Part shown: positions 13,561 through 28,200 of the stretch, one piece after another
Position numbering within the stretch: the stretch's first letter is position 1
Layout: each line of letters begins with the position of its first letter
NCBI GenBank assembly: GCA_014843695.1
Contig: CM026404.1
Location: 80,608,847 to 80,672,846, forward strand
Reading direction: 5' to 3'
Source of the DNA: Archivesica marissinica
Taxonomy: Eukaryota > Mollusca > Bivalvia > Venerida > Vesicomyidae
DNA length: 64,000 nucleotides
Program-made: the position numbers and the translations under genes
The notes under the pieces: generated by a model
What the model saw: only the letters and a program-made list of their open reading frames with translations
The model's database searches: none
What the model was told of the DNA's origin: nothing

Positions 13561-16500
13561 GCTTGTACTTTACTATGCGTGCATGTACTTTACTATGCGT
13601 ACTTGTACTTTACTATACGTGCTTGTACTTTACTATGCGTGCTTATACTTTACTATACGTGCGTATACTTTACTGTACGTGCTTGTACTTTACTATACGT
13701 GCTTATACTTTACTATACGTGCTTGTACTTTACTATAAGTGCTTGTACTTTACTATACGTGCTTATACTTTACTATACGTGCTTGTACTTTACTATGCGT
13801 GCTTGTACTTTACAATACGTGCTTGGACTTTACTATGCGTGCATGTACATTACTATGCGTGCTTATAATTTACTATACGTGCTTGTACTTTACTATACGT
13901 GCTTGTACTTTACTATGCGTGCATGTACTTTACTATGCGTGCATGTACTTTACTATGCGTGCTTGTACTTTACTATGCGTGCATGTACTTATTATGCGTG
14001 TATGTACTTTACTATGCATGTATGTACTTTACGATGCGTGCTTGTACTTTACTATACGTGCTTGTACTTTACTATACGTGATTGTACTTTACTATGCTTG
14101 CTTGTACTTTACTATGCGTGCTTGTACTTTACTATGCGTGCTTGTACTTTAATATGCGTGCTTGTACTTTACTATGCGTGCATGTACTTTACTATACGTG
14201 CTTGTACTTTACTATTCGTGCTTGTACATTACTATACGTGCTTGTACTTTACTATGCGTGCATGTACTTTAATATGCGTGCATGTACTTTACTATGCGTG
14301 CATGTACTTTACTATGCGTGCATGTACTTTACTATACGTGCTTGTACTTTACAATACGTGCTTGTACTTTACTATGCGTGCTTGTACTTTACTATGCGTG
14401 CTTGTACTTTACTATACGTGCTTGTACTTTACTATACGTGCTTGTACTTTACTATACGTGCTTGTACTATACTATACGTGCTTGTACTTTACTATACGTG
14501 CTTGTACTTTACTATACGTGCTTTACTTTACTATACGTGCTTGTACTTTACTATACGTGCTTGTACTTTACTATACGTGCTTGTACTTTACTATACGTGC
14601 TTGTACTGTACTATACGTGCTTGTACTTTACTATACGTGCTTGTACTTTACTATACGTGCTTGTACTTTACTATACGTGCTTGTACTTTACTATACGTGC
14701 TTGTACTTTACTATACGTGCTTGTACTTTACTATACGTGCTTGTACTTTACTATACGTGCTTGTACTTTACTATACGTGCTTGTACTTTACTATACGTGC
14801 TTGTACTTTACTATACGTGCTTATACTTCACTATACGTGCTTGTACTTTACTATACGTGCTTGTACTTTACTATACGTGCTTGTACTTTACTATACATGC
14901 TTGTACTTTACTATGCGTGCTTGTACTATACTATGCGTGCTTGTACTATACTATGTGTGCTTGTACTTTACTATGCGTGCTTGTACTTTACTATACGTGC
15001 TTGTACTTTACTATACGTGATTGTACTTTACTATGCGTGCTTGTACTTTACTATGCGTGCTTGTACTTTAATATGCGTGCTTGTACTTTACTATGCGTGC
15101 ATGTACTTTACTATACGTGCTTGTACTTTACTATTCGTGCTTGTACATTACTATACGTGCTTGTACTTTACTATGCGTGCATGTACTTTAATATGCGTGC
15201 ATGTACTTTACTATGCGTGCATGTACTTTACTATGCGTGCATGTACTTTACTATACGTGCTTGTACTTTACAATACGTGCTTGTACTTTACTATGCGTGC
15301 TTGTACTTTACTATGCGTGCTTGTACTTTACTATACGTGCTTGTACTTTACTATACGTGCTTGTACTTTACTATACGTGCTTGTACTATACTATACGTGC
15401 TTGTACTTTACTATACGTGCTTGTACTTTACTATACGTGCTTATACTTTACTATACGTGCTTGTACTTTACTATACGTGCTTGTACTTTACTATACGTGC
15501 TTGTACTTTACTATACGTGCTTGTACTTTACTATACGTGCTTGTACTTTACTATACGTGCTTGTACTTTACTATACGTGCTTGTACTTTACTATACGTGC
15601 TTATACTTCACTATACGTGCTTGTACTTTACTATACGTGCTTGTACTTTACTATACGTGCTTGTACTTTACTATACATGCTTGTACTTTACTATGCGTGC
15701 TTGTACTATACTATGCGTGCTTGTACTATACTATGTGTGCTTGTACTTTACTATGCGTGCTTGTACTTTACTATACGTGCTTGTACTTTACTATACGTGC
15801 TTATACTTTACTAAAACGTGCTTGTACTTTACTATGCGTGCTTGTACTTTACAATACGTGCTTGTACTTTACTATGCGTGCATGTACATTATTATGCGTG
15901 CTTATACTTTACTATACGTGCTTGTACTTTACAATGCGTGCATGTACTTTACTATGCGTGCATGTACTTTACTATGCGTGCTTGTACTTTACTATGCGTG
16001 CATGTACTTATTATGCGTGTATGTACTTTACTATGCATGTATGTACTTTACGATGCGTCCTTGTACTTTACTATACGTGCTTGTACTTTACTATACGTGA
16101 TTGTACTTTACTATGCTTGCTTGTACTTTACTATGCGTGCTTGTACTTTACTATGCGTGCTTGTACTTTACTATGCGTGCTTGTACTTTACTATGCGTGC
16201 ATGTACTTTACAATACGTGCTTGTACTTTACTATTCGTGCTTGTACATTACTATACGTGCTTGTACTTTACTATGCGTGCATGTACTTTACTATGCGTGC
16301 ATGTACTTTACTATGCGTGCTTGTACTTTACTATGCGTGCATGTACTTTACTATGCGTGCTTGTACTTTACTATGCGTGCATGTACTTTACTATACGTGC
16401 TTGTACTTTACTATACGTGCTTGTACTTTACTATACGTGCTTGTACTTTACAATACGTGCTTGTACTTTACTATGCGTGCTTGTACTTTACTATGCGTGC

Positions 16501-19293
16501 TTGTACTATAATATACGTGCTTGTACTTTACTATACGTGCTTGTACTTTACTATACGTGCTTGTACTTTACTATACGTTCTTGTACTTTACTATGCGTGC
16601 TTGTACTTTACAATGCGTGCTTGTACTATACTATACGTGCTTGTACTTTACTATACGTGCATGTACTTTACTATGCGTTCTTGTACTTTACTATGCGTGC
16701 TTGTACTTTACTATACGTGCTTGTACTTTACTATACGTGCTTGAACTTTACTATGCGTGCTTGTACTATAATATACGTGCTTGTACTTTACTATGCGTGC
16801 TTATACTTTACTATACGTGCTTGTACTTTACTATACGTGCTTGTACTTTACTATGCATGCTTGTACTTTACAATGCGTGCTTGTACTATACTATACGTGC
16901 TTGTACTTTACTATACGTGCATGTACTTTACTATGCGTTCTTGTACTTTACCATGCGTGCTTGTACTTTACTATACGTGCATGTACTTTACTATGCGTGC
17001 TTTACTTTACTGTACGTGCTTGTACTTTACTATGCGTGCTTGTACTTTACTATGCGTGCTTTACCTAACTATGCGTGCTTGTACATTACTATACGTGCAT
17101 GTACTTTACTATGCGTGCTTTACTTTACTGTACGTGCTTGTACATTACTATGCGCGCATGTACTTTACTATGCGTGCATCTACTTTACTATGCGTGTATG
17201 TACTTTACTATGCGTGCATGTACTTTACTATGCGTGCTTGTACTTTACTATGCGTGTATGTACTTTACTATACGTGCTTGTACTATACTATGCGTGCTTG
17301 TACTTTACTATGCGTGCTTGTACTTTACAATGCGTGCATGTACTTTACTATGCGTGCATGTACTTTACTATACATGCTTTTACTATACTATGCGTGCATG
17401 TACGTTACTATGCGTGCTTGTACTTTACTATGCGTGCATGTACTTTACTATACGTGCTTGTACTATACTATGCGTGTATGTACTTTACTATGCGTGCATG
17501 TATTTTACTATGCGTGCATGTACTTTACAATGCGTGCATGTACTTTACTATACGTGCTTGTACTTTACTATGCGTGCATATATTTTACTATGCGTGCATG
17601 TACTTTACTATGCGTGCATGTACTTTAATATGCGTGCATGTACTTTACTATGCATGCTTGTACTTTACTATGCGTGCATGTACTTTACTATGCGTACTTG
17701 TACTTTACTATACGTGCTTGTACTTTACTATGCGTGCTTATACTTTACTATACGTGCTTGTACTTTACTATAAGTGCTTGTACTTTACTATACGTGCTTA
17801 TACTTTACTATACGTGCTTGTACTTTACTATGCGTGCTTGTACTTTACAATACGTGCTTGGACTTTACTATGCGTGCATGTACATTACTATGCGTGCTTA
17901 TAATTTACTATACGTGCTTGTACTTTACTATACGTGCTTGTACTTTACTATGCGTGCATGTACTTTACTATGCGTGCATGTACTTTACTATGCGTGCTTG
18001 TACTTTACTATGCGTGCATGTACTTATTATGCGTGTATGTACTTTACTATGCATGTATGTACTTTACGATGCGTGCTTGTACTTTACTATACGTGCTTGT
18101 ACTTTACTATACGTGATTGTACTTTACTATGCTTGCTTGTACTTTACTATGCGTGCTTGTACTTTACTATGCGTGCTTGTACTTTAATATGCGTGCTTGT
18201 ACTTTACTATGCGTGCATGTACTTTACTATACGTGCTTGTACTTTACTATTCGTGCTTGTACATTACTATACGTGCTTGTACTTTACTATGCGTGCATGT
18301 ACTTTAATATGCGTGCATGTACTTTACTATGCGTGCATGTACTTTACTATGCGTGCATGTACTTTACTATACGTGCTTGTACTTTACAATACGTGCTTGT
18401 ACTTTACTATGCGTGCTTGTACTTTACTATGCGTGCTTGTACTTTACTATACGTGCTTGTACTTTACTATACGTGCTTGTACTTTACTATACGTGCTTGT
18501 ACTATACTATACGTGCTTGTACTTTACTATACGTGCTTGTACTTTACTATACGTGCTTATACTTTACTATACGTGCTTGTACTTTACTATACGTGCTTGT
18601 ACTTTACTATACGTGCTTGTACTTTACTATACGTGCTTGTACTGTACTATACGTGCTTGTACTTTACTATACGTGCTTGTACTTTACTATACGTGCTTGT
18701 ACTTTACTATACGTGCTTGTACTTTACTATACGTGCTTGTACTTTACTGTACGTGCTTGTACATTACTATGCGCGCATGTACTTTACTATGCGTGCATCT
18801 ACTTTACTATGCGTGTATGTACTTTACTATGCGTGCATGTACTTTACTATGCGTGCTTGTACTTTACTATGCGTGTATGTACTTTACTATACGTGCTTGT
18901 ACTATACTATGCGTGCTTGTACTTTACTATGCGTGCTTGTACTTTACAATGCGTGCATGTACTTTACTATGCGTGCATGTACTTTACTATACATGCTTTT
19001 ACTATACTATGCGTGCATGTACGTTACTATGCGTGCTTGTACTTTACTATGCGTGCATGTACTTTACTATACGTGCTTGTACTATACTATGCGTGCTTGT
19101 ACTTTACTATGCGTGCTTGTACTTTACTATACGTGCTTGTACTTTACTATACGTGCTTGTACTTTACTATACGTGCTTGTACTTTACTATGCGTGCTTGT
19201 ACTTTACTATACGTGCTTGTACTTTACTATGCGTGCTTGTACTTTACTATACGTGCTTGTACTTTACTATGCGTGCTTGTACTTTACTATACG

Positions 19294-22200
19294 TGCTTGT
19301 ACTTTACTATACGTGCTTGTACTTTACTATACGTGCTTGTACTTTACTATACGTGCTTGTACTTTACTATACGTGCTTGTACTTTACTATACGTGCTTGT
19401 ACTTTACTATGCGTGCTTGTACTATACTATGTGCTTGTACTTTACTATACGTGCTTGTACTTTACTATACGTGCTTGTACTTTACTATACGTGCTTGTAC
19501 TATACTATACGTGCTTGTACTTTACTGTATGTGCTTGTACTTTACTATACGTGCTTATACTTTACTATACGTGCTTATACTTTACTATACGTGCTTGTAC
19601 TTTACTATACGTGCTTGTACTTTACTATACGCGCTTGTACTTTACTATACGTGCTTGTACTTTACTATACGTGCTTGTACTTTACTATGCGTGCTTGTAC
19701 TATACTATGCGTGCTTGTACTATACTATGCGTGCTTATACTTTACTATACCTGCATGTACTTTACTATGCGTGCTTGTACTTTACTATGCGTGCATGTAC
19801 TTATTATGCGTGTATGTACTTTACTATGCATGTATGTACTTTACGATGCGTGCTTGTACTTTACTATACGTGCTTGTACTTTACTATACGTGATTGTACT
19901 TTACTATGCTTGCTTGTACTTTACTATGCGTGCTTGTACTTTACTATGCGTGCTTGTACTTTAATATGCGTGCTTGTACTTTACTATGCGTGCATGTACT
20001 TTACTATACGTGCTTGTACTTTACTATTCGTGCTTGTACATTACTATACGTGCTTGTACTTTACTATGCGTGCATGTACTTTAATATGCGTGCATGTACT
20101 TTAATATGCGTGCATGTACTTTACTATGCGTGCATGTACTTTACTATACGTGCTTGTACTTTACAATACGTGCTTGTACTTTACTATGCGTGCTTGTACT
20201 TTACTATGCGTGCTTGTACTTTACTATACGTGCTTGTACTTTACTATACGTGCTTGTACTTTACTATACGTGCTTGTACTATACTATACGTGCTTGTACT
20301 TTACTATACGTGCTTGTACTTTACTATACGTGCTTATACTTTACTATACGTGCTTGTACTTTACTATACGTGCTTGTACTTTACTATACGTGCTTGTACT
20401 TTACTATACGTGCTTGTACTGTACTATACGTGCTTGTACTTTACTATACGTGCTTGTACTTTACTATACGTGCTTGTACTTTACTATACGTGCTTGTACT
20501 TTACTATACGTGCTTGTACTTTACTATACGTGCTTGTACTTTACTATACGTGCTTGTACTTTACTATACGTGCTTATACTTCACTATACGTGCTTGTACT
20601 TTACTATACGTGCTTGTACTTTACTATACGTGCTTGTACTTTACTATACATGCTTGTACTTTACTATGCGTGCTTGTACTATACTATGTGTGCTTGTACT
20701 TTACTATACGTGCTTGTACTTTACTATACGTGCTTATACTTTACTATACGTGCTTGTACTTTACTATGCGTGCTTGTACTTTACAATACGTGCTTGTACT
20801 TTACTATGCGTGCATGTACATTATTATGCGTGCTTATACTTTACTATACGTGCTTGTACTTTACAATGCGTGCATGTACTTTACTATGCGTGCATGTACT
20901 TTACTATGCGTGCTTGTACTTTACTATGCGTGCATGTACTTATTATGCGTGTATGTACTTTACTATGCATGTATGTACTTTACGATGCGTCCTTGTACTT
21001 TACTATACGTGCTTGTACTTTACTATGCGTGCTTGTACTTTACTATGCGTGCTTGTACTTTACTATGCGTGCATGTACTTTACAATACGTGCTTGTACTT
21101 TACTATTCGTGCTTGTACATTACTATACGTGCTTGTACTTTACTATGCGTGCATGTACTTTACTATGCGTGAATGTACTTTACTATGCGTGCTTGTACTT
21201 TACTATGCGTGCATGTACTTTACTATGCGTGCTTGTACTTTACTATGCGTGCATGTACTTTACTATACGTGCTTGTACTTTACTATACGTGCTTGTACTT
21301 TACTATACGTGCTTGTACTTTACAATACGTGCTTGTACTTTACTATGCGTGCTTGTACTTTACTATGCGTGCTTGTACTATAATATACGTGCTTGTACTT
21401 TACTATACGTGCTTGTACTTTACTATACGTGCTTGTACTTTACTATACGTTCTTGTACTTTACTATGCGTGCTTGTACTTTACAATGCGTGCTTGTACTA
21501 TACTATACGTGCTTGTACTTTACTATACGTGCATGTACTTTACTATGCGTTCTTGTACTTTACTATGCGTGCTTGTACTTTGCTATACGTGCTTGTACTT
21601 TACTATACGTGCTTGAACTTTACTATGCGTGCTTGTACTATAATATACGTGCTTGAACTTTACTATGCGTGCTTATACTTTACTATACGTGCTTGTACTT
21701 TACTATACTTGCTTGTACTTTACTATGCCTGCTTGTACTTTACAATGCGTGCTTGTACTATACTATACGTGCTTGTACTTTACTATGCGTTCTTGTACTT
21801 TACCATGCGTGCTTGTACTTTACTATACGTGCATGTACTTTACTATGCGTGCTTTACTTTACTGTACGTGCTTGTACTTTACTATGCGTGCTTGTACTTT
21901 ACTATGCGTGCTTTACCTAACTATGCGTGCTTGTACATTACTATACGTGCATGTACTTTACTATGCGTGCTTTACTTTACTGTACGTGCTTGTACATTAC
22001 TATGCGCGCATGTACTTTACTATGCGTGCATCTACTTTACTATGCGTGTATGTACTTTACTATGCGTGCATGTACTTTACTATACATGCTTTTACTATAC
22101 TATGCGTGCATGTACTTTACTATGCGTGCATGTACTTTACTATGCGTGCATGTAGTTTACTATGCGTGCATCTACTTTACTATGCGTGTATGTACGTTAC

Positions 22201-25200
22201 TATGCGTGCATGTACTTTACTATGCGTGCTTGTACTTTACTATGCGTGTATGTACTTTACTATACGTGCTTGTACTATACTATGCGTGCTTGTACTTTAC
22301 TATGCGTGATTGTACTTTACTATGCGTGCATGTACTTTACTATGCATGCATGTACTTTACTATGCGTGCTTGTACTTTACAATGCGTGCTTGTACTTTAC
22401 TATGAGTGCATATACTTTACTATGCGTGCTTGTACTTTACAATGCGTGCATGTACTTTACTATGCGTGCATGTACTTTACTATACGTGCTTGTACTGTAC
22501 TATGCGTGCATGTACGTTACTATGCGTGCTTGTACTTTACTATGCGTGCATGTACTTTACTATACGTGCTTGTACTATACTATGCGTGTATGTACTTTAC
22601 TATGCGTGCATGTAGTTTACTATGCGTGCATGTACTTTACAATGCGTGCATGTACTTTACTATACGTGCTTGTACTTTACTATGCGTGCATATATTTTAC
22701 TATGCGTGCATGTACTTTACTATGCGTGCATGTACTTTAATATGCGTGCATGTACTTTACTATGCATGCTTGTACTTTACTATGCGTGCATGTACTTTAC
22801 TATGCGTACTTGTACTTTACTATACGTGCTTGTATTTACTGTGCGTGCATGTACTTTACTATACGTGCTTGTACTTTACTATACGTGCTTGTACTTTACT
22901 ATGCGTGCATGTACTTAACTATGCGTGCTTGTACTTTACTATACGTGCTTGTACTTTACTATGCTTGTACTTAAATATGCGTGCTTGTACTTTACTATGT
23001 GTGCATGTACTTTACTATACGTGCTTGTACTTTACTATGCGTGCATGTACTTTACTATGCGTGCTTATACTTTACTCTGCGTACATGTACTTTACTATGC
23101 GTGCTTGTACTTTACTATGCGTGCTTTACTTTACTATGCGTGCTTGTACTTTACTATGCGTGCTTGTACTTTACTATACGTGCTTGTACTATACTATGCG
23201 TGCTTGTACTTTACTATGCGTTCTTGTACTTTACTATGCGTGCTTGTACTTTACTATGCGTGCATGTACTTTACTATGCGTGCATGTACTTTAATATGCG
23301 TGATTGTACTTTAATATGCGTGCATGTACTTTACTATGCGTGCATGTACTTTAATATGCGTGCTTGTACTTTACTATGCGTGCTTATACTTTACAATGCG
23401 TGCTTATACTTTACAATGCGTGCTTGTATTTTACTATGCGTGCTTGTACTCTACTATGCGTGCTTGTACTTTACTATACGTGCTTGTACTTTACTCTGCG
23501 TGCTTGTACTATACTATGCGTGCTTATACTTTACTATGCGTGCTTGTACTTTACTATACCTGCTTGTACTATACTATGCGTGCTTGAACTTTACTATACG
23601 TGCTTGTACTTTACTATACGTGCTTGTACTATACTATGTGTGCTTATACTTTACTATACGTGCTTGTACTTTACTATACGTGCTTGTACTTTACTATACG
23701 TGCTTATCCTTTACTATGCGTGCTTGTACTTTACTATGCGTGTTTGTACTTTACTATGCGTGCTTGTACTTTACTATGCGGGCTTGTACTTTACTATGCG
23801 TGCTTATACTATACTATGCGTGCATGTACTTATTATGCGTGTATGTACTTTACTATGCATGTATGTACTTTACGATGCGTCCTTGTACTTTACTATACGT
23901 GCTTGTACTTTACTATACGTGATTGTACTTTACTATGCTTGCTTGTACTTTACTATGCGTGCTTGTACTTTACTATGCGTGCTTGTACTTTACTATGCGT
24001 GCTTGTACTTTACTATGCGTGCATGTACTTTACAATACGTGCTTGTACTTTACTATTCGTGCTTGTACATTACTATACGTGCTTGTACTTTACTATGCGT
24101 GCATGTACTTTACTATGCGTGCATGTACTTTACTATGCGTGCTTGTACTTTACTATGCGTGCATGTACTTTACTATGCGTGCTTGTACTTTACTATGCGT
24201 GCATGTACTTTACTATACGTGCTTGTACTTTACTATACGTGCTTGTACTTTACTATACGTGCTTGTACTTTACAATACGTGCTTGTACTTTACTATGCGT
24301 GCTTGTACTTTACTATGCGTGCTTGTACTATAATATACGTGCTTGTACTTTACTATACGTGCTTGTACTTTACTATACGTGCTTGTACTTTACTATACGT
24401 TCTTGTACTTTACTATGCGTGCTTGTACTTTACAATGCGTGCTTGTACTATACTATACGTGCTTGTACTTTACTATACGTGCATGTACTTTACTATGCGT
24501 TCTTGTACTTTACTATGCGTGCTTGTACTTTACTATACGTGCTTGTACTTTACTATACGTGCTTGTACTTTACTATGCGTGCTTGTACTATAATATACGT
24601 GCTTGTACTTTACTATGCGTGCTTATACTTTACTATACGTGCTTGTACTTTACTATACGTGCTTGTACTTTACTATGCATGCTTGTACTTTACAATGCGT
24701 GCTTGTACTATACTATACGTGCTTGTACTTTACTATACGTGCATGTACTTTACTATGCGTTCTTGTACTTTACCATGCGTGCTTGTACTTTACTATACGT
24801 GCATGTACTTTACTATGCGTGCTTTACTTTACTGTACGTGCTTGTACTTTACTATGCGTGCTTGTACTTTACTATGCGTGCTTTACCTAACTATGCGTGC
24901 TTGTACATTACTATACGTGCATGTACTTTACTATGCGTGCTTACTTTACTGTACGTGCTTGTACATTACTATGCGCGCATGTACTTTACTATGCGTGCAT
25001 CTACTTTACTATGCGTGTATGTACTTTACTATGCGTGCATGTACTTTACTATGCGTGCTTGTACTTTACTATGCGTGTTGTACTTTACTATACGTGCTTG
25101 TACTATACTATGCGTGCTTGTACTTTACTATGCGTGCTTGTACTTTACAATGCGTGCATGTACTTTACTATGCGTGCATGTACTTTACTATACATGCTTT

Positions 25201-25225
25201 TACTATACTATGCGTGCATGTACTT
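19294..25225. repeat. Large internal duplication, copy 2 (partner 4.7-10.6 kb)
   Basis: Nearly identical to the earlier block at a constant 14,594-base offset until a one-base deletion near 24940 and another near 25077. After about 25225 the order of variant units no longer matches. This copy was therefore altered, or recombined with other blocks, after duplication. Confidence 0.85.
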
Positions 25226-28200
25226 TACTATGCGTGCTTGTACTTTACTATGCGTGCATGTACTTTACTATACGTGCTTGTACTATACTATGCGTGTATG
25301 TACTTTACTATGCGTGCATGTATTTTACTATGCGTGCATGTACTTTACAATGCGTGCATGTACTTTACTATACGTGCTTGTACTTTACTATGCGTGCATA
25401 TATTTTACTATGCGTGCATGTACTTTACTATGCGTGCATGTACTTTAATATGCGTGCATGTACTTTACTATGCATGCTTGTACTTTACTATGCGTGCATG
25501 TACTTTACTATGCGTACTTGTACTTTACTATACGTGCTTGTACTTTACTATGCGTGCTTATACTTTACTATACGTGCTTGTACTTTACTATAAGTGCTTG
25601 TACTTTACTATACGTGCTTATACTTTACTATACGTGCTTGTACTTTACTATGCGTGCTTGTACTTTACAATACGTGCTTGGACTTTACTATGCGTGCATG
25701 TACATTACTATGCGTGCTTATAATTTACTATACGTGCTTGTACTTTACTATACGTGCTTGTACTTTACTATGCGTGCATGTACTTTACTATGCGTGCATG
25801 TACTTTACTATGCGTGCTTGTACTTTACTATGCGTGCATGTACTTATTATGCGTGTATGTACTTTACTATGCATGTATGTACTTTACGATGCGTGCTTGT
25901 ACTTTACTATACGTGCTTGTACTTTACTATACGTGATTGTACTTTACTATGCTTGCTTGTACTTTACTATGCGTGCTTGTACTTTACTATGCGTGCTTGT
26001 ACTTTAATATGCGTGCTTGTACTTTACTATGCGTGCATGTACTTTACTATACGTGCTTGTACTTTACTATTCGTGCTTGTACATTACTATACGTGCTTGT
26101 ACTTTACTATGCGTGCATGTACTTTAATATGCGTGCATGTACTTTACTATGCGTGCATGTACTTTACTATGCGTGCATGTACTTTACTATGCGTGCATGT
26201 ACTTTACTATACGTGCTTGTACTTTACTATACGTGCTTGTACTTTACTATGCGTGCTTGTACTTTACTATACGTGCTTGTACTTTACTATACGTGCTTGT
26301 ACTTTACTATACGTGCTTGTACTTTACTATACGTGCTTGTACTTTACTATACGTGCTTGTACTTTACTATACGTGCTTGTACTTTACTATACGTGCTTGT
26401 ACTTTACTATACGTGCTTGTACTTTACTATACGTGCTTGTACTTTACTATACGTGCTTGTACTTTACTATACGTGCTTGTACTTTACTATACGTGCTTAC
26501 TTTACTATCGTGCTGTACTTTACTATACGTGCTTGTACTTTACTATGCGTGCTTGTACTTTACTATGCGTGCTTGTACTTTACTATACGTGCTTGTACTT
26601 TACTATGCGTGCTTGTACTTTACTATGCGTGCTTGTACTTTACTATGCGTGCTTGTACTTTACTATGCGTGCTTGTACTTTACTATGCGTGCTTGTACTT
26701 TACTATACGTGCTTGTACTTTACTATGCGTGCTTTACTTTACTATGCGTGCTTGTACTTTACAATGCGTGCATGTACTTTACTATGCGTGCATGTACTTT
26801 ACTATACATGCTTTTACTATACTATGCGTGCATGTACGTTACTATGCGTGCTTGTACTTTACTATGCGTGCATGTACTTTACTATACGTGCTTGTACTAT
26901 ACTATGCGTGTATGTACTTTACTATGCGTGCATGTATTTTACTATGCGTGCATGTACTTTACATGCGTGCATGTACTTTACTATACGTGCTTGTACTTTA
27001 CTATGCGTGCATATATTTTACTATGCGTGCATGTACTTTACTATGCGTGCATGTACTTTAATATGCGTGCATGTACTTTACTATGCATGCTTGTACTTTA
27101 CTATGCGTGTATGTACATTACTATGCGTACTTGTACTTTACTATACGTGCTTGTACTTTACTATGCGTGCTTATACTTTACTATACGTGCTTGTACTTTA
27201 CTATAAGTGCTTGTACTTTACTATACGTGCTTATACTTTACTATACGTGCTTGTACTTTACTATGCGTGCTTGTACTTTACAATACGTGCTTGGACTTTA
27301 CTATGCGTGCATGTACATTACTATGCGTGCTTATAATTTACTATACGTGCTTGTACTTTACTATACGTGCTTGTACTTTACTATGCGTGCATGTACTTTA
27401 CTATGCGTGCATGTACTTTACTATGCGTGCTTGTACTTTACTATGCGTGCATGTACTTATTATGCGTGTATGTACTTTACTATGCATGTATGTACTTTAC
27501 GATGCGTGCTTGTACTTTACTATACGTGCTTGTACTTTACTATACGTGATTGTACTTTACTATGCTTGCTTGTACTTTACTATGCGTGCTTGTACTTTAC
27601 TATGCGTGCTTGTACTTTAATATGCGTGCTTGTACTTTACTATGCGTGCATGTACTTTACTATACGTGCTTGTACTTTACTATTCGTGCTTGTACATTAC
27701 TATACGTGCTTGTACTTTACTATGCGTGCATGTACTTTAATATGCGTGCATGTACTTTACTATGCGTGCATGTACTTTACTATGCGTGCATGTACTTTAC
27801 TATACGTGCTTGTACTTTACAATACGTGCTTGTACTTTACTATGCGTGCTTGTACTTTACTATGCGTGCTTGTACTTTACTATACGTGCTTGTACTTTAC
27901 TATACGTGCTTGTACTTTACTATACGTGCTTGTACTATACTATACGTGCTTGTACTTTACTATACGTGCTTGTACTTTACTATACGTGCTTATACTTTAC
28001 TATACGTGCTTGTACTTTACTATACGTGCTTGTACTTTACTATACGTGCTTGTACTTTACTATACGTGCTTGTACTGTACTATACGTGCTTGTACTTTAC
28101 TATACGTGCTTGTACTTTACTATACGTGCTTGTACTTTACTATACGTGCTTGTACTTTACTATACGTGCTTGTACTTTACTATACGTGCTTGTACTTTAC

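Noticed and set aside
13543..17628. 1,361-codon open frame on the plus strand
   Set aside because: It is a translation of the 20-bp array, whose unit has no stop in any plus frame. It has only a 20-residue periodic hydrophobic repeat and no domain or gene structure.
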